This document shows positions 55,994-64,000 of a stretch of DNA of 64,000 nucleotides, piece by piece. The number at the start of each line of letters is the position of its first letter. The first letter of the stretch is position 1. The DNA lies in contig CAXKWD010000002.1 in NCBI GenBank assembly GCA_964059195.1, positions 52,168,923 to 52,232,922 on the forward strand. Direction: 5' to 3'. The translations under genes were made by a program, and so were the position numbers. This DNA comes from Ectobius pallidus (Eukaryota > Arthropoda > Insecta > Blattodea > Ectobiidae). The notes beneath the pieces are model-generated. The model was not told the origin of the DNA. It made no database searches and saw nothing but the letters and a program-made list of their open reading frames with translations.

Positions 55994-56219
55994 CTTTGCT
56001 GGCGTTTACTTTCATTTTTTCACGCCGGTTAGATGAAAGCATATTTACCATCTTCTTCTTGCATTCCTCCGCAGTCTCATTCATTTGAATGCCTATTTCC
56101 CTCCAGGCATCCTCCTTTAAACTTTTTCTGAAGAAGTCCATGTGTTTTGGATTCCATAGTAAAGGTTTCGATTTATAAAGGTCTATCATCTGGAGTATCT
56201 TTTCCTCAGACCACACCAT
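55994..56219 (-). CDS. MADF protein exon 1 (DNA-binding domain)
   Basis: It starts at ATG 56219 on the minus strand with MVWSEEKILQMIDLYKSKPL, then LWNPKHMDFF and WREIGIQMNETAEECKKKMV. This is a MADF-type (Myb/SANT-related) domain. The donor is GTAAGT after one base of a codon (phase 1), followed by exons 51886-51977 and 47547-48128. The joined frame is 299 aa with no stop. In PIF elements this protein helps bring the nuclease to the DNA. Unlike its partner nuclease gene, it appears intact, though its introns carry the later insertions. Confidence 0.8.
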
Positions 56220-56265
56220 GATTAACAAATTTACTTGAGCGGAGCGCAGGAGGAAAATGACACGC

Positions 56266-56440
56266 GTGTCGACACGCGGACGGAGCGCAACTAGCAGAAA
56301 CACGTCCCAATGTGAAATCATAAATCCTTTGTGTTCGTCGAAAAAACCCGACAGGAGACGGAACGCGGCGAACTGCCTGCGTGTCGACACGCAACACCTC
56401 AAATGCAGTACCGATCTGCGCTCCGTCCGCGTGTCGACAC
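56266..56440. promoter_or_regulatory. Three subterminal GTGTCGACAC palindromes (right end)
   Basis: Copies lie at 56266-56275, 56381-56390 and 56431-56440, each extended by GC on one or both sides. They also lie just upstream of the MADF start codon (56219), so the protein could in principle act on its own promoter. Confidence 0.55.
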
Positions 56441-56461
56441 GCAAATGTATACTCGGCTTTA

Positions 56462-57244
56462 GAAATACATTAAATATATTTTCTTCACTTTTCAGAATCT
56501 ATCGAGAATGACACTTAATCGCAAAGGACTTCCTAACTGTGGAGGGCAGTGGAAAATGTAAAAATCGTACCACAAGAAAGTAGCTAGTTATTATTTCAAT
56601 TATAAGAGTTTGCGAATACCTGACTTTGTGGCTCTAGGAGATTTTTAAAAGTCATTTCTTTCTAAAGAACTGAACAGAGAAAACGGATCTACTTATTAGC
56701 CTATAGATTTTCGCGGCCTATTCAAGGGAAGATTAGGGCTGGATACGTAATAGGTTACAGAACTTAGGGAGAATAGCAAAATCCAAGATATCGCACTTAT
56801 TTATTTATTTTACAGATAGAAGAAAACATATGGAATGAACATATTTTGAATGAACGTCGAAAGATCGGCTGGCTAAAAAAAAATATGCCCTTAGTTGGGA
56901 AGAGAGAAAGAGGAAGACCTCCAAATAGTGCGTAGAGAGTAGCCAATGCATACTTCAGAGGAAGACGCTTGAACGGGGAAACAAACCTACATTCAAAGAA
57001 GAAGAATAGGAGGAGTATTGGAAAACGCTCTCGGTATAGGCCTACTTGTGAAGCTATTCAGGATTTTCGTAGAAGAATTACCGGTAATTTGAGAAAAGAT
57101 GCCACTTTAAATATATACCCCTGGTTTTGTTGGATAGAAAATACATTGAGACGTGCCGAAAAGAAAGAGGGAAATGGAGACAGGGCGAACCAGGAATAAC
57201 AGTTCTATAAAATCTGCAGCAGTTAGTGCTTATTATTAATAGCA
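56462..57244. other. Unassigned; weak coding-like segment
   Basis: From about 56880 the plus strand has GKRERGRPP and, after a stop, a basic frame to 57199 (GETNLHSKKKNRRSIGKR...). The GKR..GRP word is common in LINE tails, but the match is too short to assign. Confidence 0.3.
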
Positions 57245-57640
57245 TAGTTTAACATGACCGGAAGTCATCCGGATCATCGAAAATCAGGGAATGGGGGAAT
57301 ATTAGTTAGGCCTACACTAATGCATTTGACAGTATAAGCTGTAAGCCTATATATCACAAGTTACCGTTTACTGTATTTACCTTTCGGCTTTTCTTCCAGT
57401 CAGACACGGTAGAAGTCTTAACTCCATATTCTGCAGCAATGTTTTTCATTAATTAACCTTTGCCTATTCTGTTTCGTACATTTAAACTGTTGTCCATAGA
57501 ATCAATCACTTTCTTCCATTCTAGCCCTTGGGATGGCGATCTTCAGTACAGTCCGAAATAAAATCCGAATGAAAAAGCGATCCGGATGAACCGTAAATTC
57601 GGATCAATGAGAGCCGGATGAACGAGTTTCTACTGAATAT
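57245..57640 (-). pseudogene. Tigger/pogo transposase 5' remnant
   Basis: Minus-strand frames give WKKVIDSMDNSLNVRNRIGK and, after a stop, NIAAEYGVKTSTVSDWKKSR. This is the CENP-B-like helix-turn-helix that opens Tigger transposases. The end reads CAGTAGAAACTCGTTCATCC inward from about 57637, a Tigger-type terminus. The catalytic part is missing. It lies in the intron of the older PIF MADF gene. Confidence 0.7.
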
Positions 57641-57695
57641 AACTCAATTAAATAAAACAAACATTTTAAAAGGATAAATGTAATTATTTACATAC

Positions 57696-57926
57696 CTCAG
57701 TCCTATCCGGTTGGCTTTCCTCATCTTCTTCAATTGATGTTTTGGACGGGCGAGAAGTCTCTTGATCACGAAGAAATTCCAAGAGCTTGAAGTACCATAA
57801 TTTTGGGACGTAGACGTCCTGTGATCCAGCACCCGATCATTGACTTCGGATGACTTTCTTTAACTCTTTTCGAAAAGCACTTCTTAAGTTATTTATTTTG
57901 TTTTTAATGAACGTTAATTTCCGGGT
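57696..57926 (-). pseudogene. Middle exon of the older PIF element's MADF protein
   Basis: On the minus strand: INNLRSAFRKELKKV, an in-frame TGA (57837-57839), then SGAGSQDVYVPKLWYFKLLE, FLRDQETSRPSK and DRTE before a GTATGT donor. This is the conserved middle of PIF MADF proteins. Its exit phase 0 matches the exon at 45765-46321, now about 11 kb away. The stop codon and the separation mark it as a relic; the first MADF exon was not found. Confidence 0.72.
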
Positions 57927-58287
57927 CTTTAGATTTACAGAAATCAACCATAAGGCCATAAGGCATAAAATATCTCCCTAAATAATCTTTGCATCGACAT
58001 TTTGAATACATACACATCGGATGTATATAATAATTTGTCATTTAGGCCTAAGTGTTTGAAATTAATTATTTAATACCTTTATTCTCAACTTGTTTTATTG
58101 TGCCTGGGCCTTTCGGTTAGGAACCATCATGAAGACATCTGTAATTTACAAATATTTTTTTTTACGATCTTTAATGCATTATAAACGTTGCAAGCATATA
58201 TGTTACATGCTTTATATAACTGCTAATTACAAGCCTATATTCTATTCGGTTTTGCAATGGAAATTGTTCTTATACTGTATCTATTAG
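57927..58287. other. Unassigned
   Basis: No convincing gene. The 65-codon plus-strand frame has no recognisable features. Confidence 0.35.
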
Positions 58288-58429
58288 CAGGCCCTGATTC
58301 ATAAATGGGCAGAGTGGGTATTTGCCAAGGGCCGCAAACCTAGGGAGGTCGGAAAATTTTTGAGGGGACTATTTTATAATATTAACAAAATATGGACATA
58401 ATTAAATATAATTTAGCACAGGTCTATGT

Positions 58430-58518
<89 letters not shown>

Positions 58519-59034
58519 ATATATATTCTTTAGATTAAGTTATAAATAGTTTAGATAACCTATGTAATTATAAATTAGTAAGTTGAAAATTGTACAGTGC
58601 ATATAGAGGCCTCTGATAGGAATCCATGACAGTTGCCAATAAATATTCAAGTATTAAATAAATAAATAGATCTATGTTTAAAAATTACCAAATATAAATA
58701 AAATATATAAAAGATTGGCTATATTACATATTACAATTAATATTTCTAGAAATTTTGGGCATTTTTTACAAATGAAATTACAATAGCAATCATGAATTTT
58801 TCGCCAAAACCCAATTACTTTTATTTTAGAAAAAATAATTAATTTATCTTGTGTAGCCTAGGATTACTCTGAATAATAAAATGCTATCGCAATATTAGGC
58901 CTATTGGTTGATTCTTGGGTAAAATCCCAACTTAACACAAAACAATAACTTTGGGGTGGGGTTAAAGTAAACAAATGAAAGGGCGGTAGTACAAAGCTTT
59001 ACTCAGGGTGAAAAGAACCTGAAATCGGGGCCTG
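58288..59034. mobile_element. Possible hAT-type element containing a (CT)n tract
   Basis: The ends read inward are CAGGCCCTGATTCA and CAGGCCCCGATTTCA. Flanks TCTATTAG and TCTGCAAC match only 4 of 8. The (TC)n run fills 58434-58512. Confidence 0.5.
58434..58512. repeat. (TC)n microsatellite
   Basis: About 79 nt of uninterrupted TC dinucleotides, a pure pyrimidine strand. Confidence 0.97.
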
Positions 59035-59409
59035 TCTGCAACTTAAATATTGTCATAAATTTAAAATTTGTATAATCAGTTAATTGATTAATATTACTAA
59101 TTTATAGTCTAGAACTAATAACCAATAATATCCAGTAGCCCCCCCTATAACAAACAATAAATAGTTTTTGTTGCATAGTTGATGTGCCTCCCCGGAATGA
59201 AACGTTTTTCGAGTCCTACAGCACGCTGATAGATGGCAGCGCGGTACCAGCACGTCATCGTGTATGCCAGCACAGCACTGTACTAGACCGATGTCTGATT
59301 ACACTGCCTGCTAGCCAGCCAGAAAGAACGGTTTATTTTGTGCTCTAATGTTTTAAATCTTTGATGTGAATTCACAATGGTTGTTTTGTGATAGTGCAAT
59401 CTGTGGACG
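59035..59409. promoter_or_regulatory. Upstream flank of the THAP exon
   Basis: Around 59215-59290 the sequence is more GC-rich than its surroundings (GATGGCAGCGCGGTACCAGC), as insect promoters can be. No TATA box or defined site was identified. Confidence 0.3.
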
Positions 59410-59799
59410 ATGACGGGGACAGTTTGCAGTATTGCAGGTTGCAAAAGTAACGCACAACGTGCGAAAACAGCAGGAATAAAAATATCGTTTTTCTCCTTCC
59501 CAAGAGACAGGCACTTAAGGGAAGAATGGGTATTAAAATGCAACAGGAAAAATTACTTTGATCCCGAATATAAGCGAATATGTAGTGAACATTTTACGTC
59601 TGACGATTATGAAGATGTTATACGTGCAAAATTAACTAACTCTCGGCCTAGAAAATTAAAAAGGCGTGCAGTCCCTTCTGTAAATTTAGGGCTCAGCACA
59701 GATGAACAAAATCAAGAACATCAGCTTAGGCCTACAACAAATCCGACCAGACTTAAAAAGCAGAGAGAAGACAGTCCGAGGATACGACACACCATGACT
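59410..59799 (+). CDS. THAP-domain protein, first exon
   Basis: The ATG at 59410 opens a 130-codon frame ending at a GTAAGT donor (59800), phase 0. Residues 1-90 form a THAP zinc finger: CSIAGC (first Cys pair), ISFFSFPRDRHLREEWVLKC, CSEHFTSDDYE (second Cys and His) and the closing AVPSVN. THAP proteins bind DNA; the domain occurs in host transcription factors and in P-element and Kolobok transposases. No downstream exon could be identified, so this could be a host gene running out of view or an orphan transposase exon. Confidence 0.75.
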
Positions 59800-59829
59800 G
59801 TAAGTTACTATTTTTATTTACAGTATTAA

Positions 59830-60205
59830 ATTTGAATTTGCATGCTTGTGATGGTAAAATTTACGTTATATACAGTTTAATATAATAACATGAATATGCG
59901 GCCCAAAGGGTTTTTACTTTATCCTGTTCTCTTTCCACCAACCCCCACTAATAGCACCAGTGGAAGATCCGGGATGCCATCTCCCCTTTTACGTTGATTT
60001 GACTTTGTTATTCGTCAAAAATAATTACCTAATAAAATAACGTTCAAATTTAATTAAATTAAAAACAAAATAATTAAATAAAAGCATTTATGTAAACCTT
60101 CTCGTCCTATTTCAATCTGAAGATAGTAAAATGCAAGTTGAATAGTATTTATATTCTAGACGCCTTGTATCAACCCACAAGACAGCAGTTGTGAGATTTC
60201 CTTAT
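59830..60205. other. Unassigned, after THAP donor
   Basis: Nothing recognised. Confidence 0.35.
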
Positions 60206-60206
60206 C

Positions 60207-60241
<35 letters not shown>

Positions 60242-60380
60242 GTTATTATTATTATTGTCATTATTATTATTATTGTTGTTATTGTTATTGCCGTTATTAT
60301 TATTGTTGTTGTTATTGTCATTATTATTATTATTATTATTATTGTTGTTGTTATTATTGTTATTATTATTATTATTATTA
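60206..60380. repeat. Imperfect (ATT)n array
   Basis: About 175 nt of ATT units broken by GTT, GTC and CCG triplets. Confidence 0.92.
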
Positions 60381-60707
60381 TAAATGATGAATTGATTTTT
60401 GTGAACTATTGCAGATCAGCATTTAGGCCTACTTAAAGTTAAAGGTAAAAAAGTTTAATATTTCATTAATTATTTTCATTTTTAATTAATATGTTAAACC
60501 AACAAACTTCTAAACAGAACTAAAATTCTGGGCAAGAAGAATTTTAGTCTGCTAAGAAATCTGGATGAATAACCCAGAAGGACCTAAGAACTCTTAATTT
60601 TGACGTTCATTTTTCTTTCCAGGAGAGGACCGCCGGACCCCTATTTTGGGGGGGGGGATATTCCACACTCACAAACCCCCAGTAATTGCAAACTTTCCTT
60701 TATGTGC

Positions 60708-60762
60708 GGGTGGATCAGAACTTATTGAAGGGGGGAGCCCTTCAATAAGTTCTGATCCACCC
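60708..60762. repeat. Perfect 25-bp inverted repeat
   Basis: Arms 60708-60732 and 60738-60762 are exact complements with a 5-nt GGGAG spacer. The arm begins GGGTGGATCAGAACTTATTG. No flanking transposon ends were found. Confidence 0.95.
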
Positions 60763-60971
60763 TTGAATAGCACTCGCATTAGGCTACTCCACCAGATAAA
60801 ATATCTTTTTAACACAAATTATAGACACTGAATTATGATACTGCAAATAATAACGAATTATCTACTTTTAAAAGAAGTGTGGAATGAGAAGGAGTTCAAT
60901 GTGTTTAAACTTGTAAACTGAATCATACTAGGAATTAAATCTGTCTTCCTGGATTAGCGATCAGCTCAACA

Positions 60972-60978
60972 AAACAAC

Positions 60979-61033
<55 letters not shown>
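60972..61033. repeat. (AAT)n microsatellite
   Basis: About 60 nt of uninterrupted AAT units. Confidence 0.97.
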
Positions 61034-61034
<1 letters not shown>

Positions 61035-61446
61035 AGTGATAATAAACCCCGTGAAGTGGCACCAGGGAAGAACGGTGAACACCTGATCTAGTTGACCATT
61101 TTTTTTTGTGGAATCTGCTTACATCCATTGCACTGTATATTAAATTATTTTCTGAAGATAGCCATGTGTATATTATCTAGTACTTGACCAGTATTTTATG
61201 ATGATAGGTCGAAGCCATAATGTTAATTTGCCATATAAACTGACCACATATTAAACTGTCTCACAAAATTTTGACACTTAGTATAAACAGAAAGTGCCTG
61301 TGTATGTATTTCTGTATAAGGCCTAGGATGTATTGTACAGAGTTCTGAGTGGGTCTCATACCTACTGCAGCTAATTTTAGCAAGAGTTTTTTCACCTCAA
61401 AGCTTATTATCCCTCCTTTCATTTCAAAAGTAACTTTACTGCATCT
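61034..61446. other. Unassigned
   Basis: Nothing recognised. Confidence 0.35.
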
Positions 61447-62400
61447 GCAGTAAAACCTGTAAAACCACCTCCGTAACATGACCACCTGCCTTAATTGACC
61501 GCAGTTTCATGGAACCGACAAATCCCCACTTGTTTATATGTATAAGTTACTCCGTAAGTTGACCACCTGTGTAACTTGTGATCTTGACCACTTTCAGACA
61601 CGATTAGAAGAACTTTTAACACGTAAAACTTTACCACTCTTATGGTAGTTGTCAATATATTTGAGAAGTACTGTACAAAAATTCATTACATTGAGGCAAG
61701 TTTTAACCATCTGATCTTACCCTACCTCTAAAAGAAAACAGCAGCAATGGACAATACCTGCTAGCCATTGTTAGGGGCCATGCACCCCCTGAAGTGTACA
61801 AATCTCTTCAGTGTTAGAACCTGAAAACTACTGTGCAAAGGAGTGTGACTTGGTATCAACTGGAATTCATAGAATCAGGCTAAAGTCATTTTTTGAGCTC
61901 ACATTTAGAATCTGCAAAGCCTAAAAGCATGAACTATTGTTAATGACCTCTACTGGTGTGCATGTGTGTTTTCGACATGGCGTCTAAGCGAAAGAAATCG
62001 TGTGAATTAAGTATTGCAAGGAAGAGAGAAGTATTAGACAAAATTGATAGTGGTCTAGGTCAAAGAGCAATAGCTCTTAACTTTGGAATTTCAAAATCAA
62101 CGGTGTGCAACATAAACAAGAATAGACATGAGATTCTGAAAACTTCTGATATCATCTGTTCTGATGAAAGAAAACGTAAACCTCGAAAGACGGAAAATGC
62201 ATCCGTTAACGTTCTGACCCATCAGTTCTTTATAAAGTGCCGTGCTATGGATATTCCTGTCAACGGAGCCATGCTGCAAAGAAAGGCTAAGGAAACTGCA
62301 ACGCATCTTCACATTGATAATTTCCAAGCAAGTAATGGGTGGCTAGAGGCATTCAGAACCAGACACAATATTAACATCCTTTCTAAGTCTAAGGTAAGAC
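61447..62400 (+). mobile_element. Tigger/pogo element, 5' part
   Basis: It starts with a Tigger-type end (CAGTAAAACCTGTAAAACCA, 61449-61468). A long leader repeating ..TGACCACCTG.. words follows, then the transposase start at 61977. The 3' two-thirds and the right end are missing; a LINE fragment abuts it at 62403. Confidence 0.72.
61977..62393 (+). pseudogene. Tigger transposase, N-terminal DNA-binding part
   Basis: The ATG at 61977 begins MASKRKKSCELSIARKREVL. RAIALNFGISKSTVCNINKN follows (CENP-B helix-turn-helix). The second half, ASVNVLTHQFFIKCRAMDIP and FQASNGWLEAFRTRHNI, is the HTH_CENPB module. The DDE catalytic domain is absent: the frame meets GTAAGA and then the tail of an inverted LINE. 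It is therefore a truncated copy, unless an intron hides the rest, which Tigger genes do not usually have. Confidence 0.8.
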
Positions 62401-62402
62401 TA

Positions 62403-62935
62403 ATAATTTACTTACTTATTTACTTACTCAATGGCAATAGACAATTCCTAAGCAAGCTGAAAGAACCCGAAGGTTCATTGCCGCTCTTACTTGAGCCCGC
62501 CATTCAACCCTATTCTGCGCTAACTTCATCCAACCATCCCTCACAAATCCGACTTCCCTTAAATGTAACCTAATATTGTCCTCCCACCTATGTCTAGGTC
62601 TTCCAAGTGGTCTTTTCCCTTCGGGTCTCCCATTCAATACTTTTGATATATGTCTTTCCTCCCCCATGCGCACAACATGACTAGCCCATTTCATCCTCCG
62701 TGATTTAATTACCCTTGCTATGTCCGGTGAAGAGTACAGGTTATGAAGCTCGTCGTTATGCAGTTTTCTCCAGTCCTCATTTTCATCTCTTTTAGGCCCA
62801 AATATTTTCCTAAGCACCCTGTTTTCGAACACTCTCAGATTTTGTTCTTCCCGAAGAGTAAGCAACCATGTCTCACATCCATATAGTAGAACCGGCAGGA
62901 TAATAGTCTTATAATTTTTTTTATTTTTAGATTTC
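62403..62935 (-). pseudogene. LINE ORF C-terminal fragment with (AAGT)n tail
   Basis: On the minus strand: ILPVLLYGCETWLLTLREEQ, LRVFENRVLRKIFGPKRDE, RMKWASHVVRMGEERHISKV and GKRPLGRPRHRWEDNI, ending in a short TAAG-type tail at about 62403-62433. The 145-codon frame is open, so it is better preserved than its relative at 22950-23462. It is 5'-truncated and inserted beside the Tigger frame. Confidence 0.85.
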
Positions 62936-63810
62936 TTGACAGAAGGCGGGAAGAAAATTAATAATTTATTTTTCTAAAGTTAATTCTTCAAAACAATAGC
63001 TTGACCAGGTGCTATTTTATGGGTAAGCCTACTGCACACAGATTCCAAAGAAATTAACGTACCACAGATTTATGAATCTTATTCCTACATGAAAATAATG
63101 CATAAAGAATGAAAAAGATTGATAATTAAAAAGCTAAAAATCTGGCTTCCAGGTGCATTTCATGTTTAAAGTGCGCGCCTGGGGGATAAAAGCTATTCCA
63201 GTTCCCTAGCCCCTAAAAAAAAAACTCATAGCAAGTATCATCCAAGTCCTTCAATGTATTTCCATTTAGGCATGCGTTCATGATTCTCCTTCTGCCCACT
63301 TAGGCCTATGTAAAAAAATGCGTGTCGTAATGTTATAAACAAACGAATGAAGCAGAGCGGGCTAACAAAATCGAAGAGATCGACAAACTGATATGTTATG
63401 TTTCAAAAATCGATTTCAACTATGCTCTTTCTTTCCCGGTTGCCATGGAGGAAGAGCAAATCCATTCGCAATTGAAATATATTAACCAAAACTGGTGCTT
63501 CAGTAACGTAAAAATAATTATGTTTTTGCCAATTCTTTCGCGCATAACTGGCGAACGAGAGCGAAAATTAAAAATCTGGCTTCAACGTATATTCGGACAC
63601 CCTTCAATCCAGCTATGTTAAAAATGTCAGATGTCAGCGTGCCCTAGATTTGGCTGGGCATCACACATAGTCAGACAGACAAACAAACACACAGATTAAT
63701 ACTTCCTCTTATTATGTATACACTTAGATCTGAGAAAAATATGTGAGTTAAACGCGTGAGATTATTTTATCCTGGATTTCAAATAAAAAATCAAATCGTA
63801 TTGATTAATA
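62936..63810. other. Unassigned
   Basis: No gene recognised. TTAAAAATCTGGCTTC occurs twice in similar form (near 63136 and 63569), and CAGACAGACAAACAAACACA lies near 63671. Confidence 0.35.
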
Positions 63811-64000
63811 CAGCCAACCCTCGATAAAATGCCCCTCTTTACAGTGCCCCCTCGGACTGCGCCGGTAAATGCAAATGAACGGATCTTCCCCCATATGAAA
63901 TACAGAAGAAACCTCGTTAATGAGTCAATTCATTTAGTGCCAGTGAATATAAGACAAGATGTTTAGATTTTTTACAGTTGCAGAATTCTTTTATAACGGG
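63811..64000 (+). mobile_element. Tigger-like terminus running off the window
   Basis: CAGCCAACCCTCGATAAAAT follows a TA dinucleotide (63809-63810), the expected target. Further Tigger-style words follow (ACCTCGTTAATGAGTC). Confidence 0.5.

Larger units (their letters stand above)
46388..56461. mobile_element. PIF/Harbinger element carrying nuclease and MADF genes
   Basis: The left end (46388) and right end (56461) share TAAAGC followed by GTATACATTTGCG as inverted repeats. GTGTCGACAC palindromes lie near each end. TTA lies at or three bases from each end, as expected for a 3-bp TWA target, but the duplication is not clean. Inside are a plus-strand DDE nuclease gene (broken) and a minus-strand MADF gene. 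Later insertions account for much of the 10 kb: 49428-49957, 50476-51604, 52069-53900 and probably 48268-48870 and 54297-54567. Confidence 0.82.

Noticed and set aside
1..64000. CRISPR arrays, bacterial operons, prophage
   Set aside because: No regularly spaced direct repeats with unique spacers; the introns and transposons are eukaryotic.

Overview
The window looks like a stretch of a large, AT-rich insect genome. The evidence is spliceosomal introns of 0.1 to 8 kb, an arthropod-type Nimrod gene, an insect-type UDP-glycosyltransferase, and a dense load of LINEs, tRNA-derived SINEs, hAT, PIF/Harbinger, Tigger/pogo, mariner and Penelope remnants. A cockroach- or termite-like genome fits the style, but that is inference. 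No bacterial-type operon, rRNA or CRISPR is visible.

Two host genes can be assembled from compatible splice phases. (1) A seven-exon plus-strand gene (6181-25839, 583 aa) encodes a secreted Nimrod-like protein: signal peptide, short EMI-like segment, CCxGY motif and 11 EGF/NIM repeats. A phase-compatible exon in intron 3 (11112-11237) would instead end the protein with a transmembrane helix. (2) A four-exon plus-strand gene (36600-43498, 520 aa) encodes a complete UDP-glycosyltransferase with signal peptide, donor-sugar signature, C-terminal membrane helix and dilysine-like tail. A THAP-domain first exon (59410-59799) may be a third gene or a transposase remnant.

The rest is mostly mobile DNA. 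1-6 kb: an uninterrupted but 5'-truncated LINE ORF and a nested inverted-repeat element. Nimrod introns: a Penelope-type fragment ending in a hammerhead-ribozyme-like motif, hAT MITEs with 8-bp target duplications, SINEs, LINE tails and a Tigger MITE. 26-36 kb: MITEs, SINEs, a compound microsatellite, a dispersed repeat carrying an AT-rich minisatellite, a mariner remnant and a Harbinger copy with a Myb/SANT exon. 45.7-58 kb: a transposon nest. An old PIF element is split by a second PIF element (46388-56461), which holds a broken nuclease gene and an antisense MADF gene. That element was later hit by three hAT-type insertions, one of which received a further hAT and another a SINE. 57-64 kb: Tigger pieces, another possible hAT, microsatellites, a perfect 25-bp palindrome and a LINE tail. 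Splice sites and exon joins were made by eye; none has transcript support.
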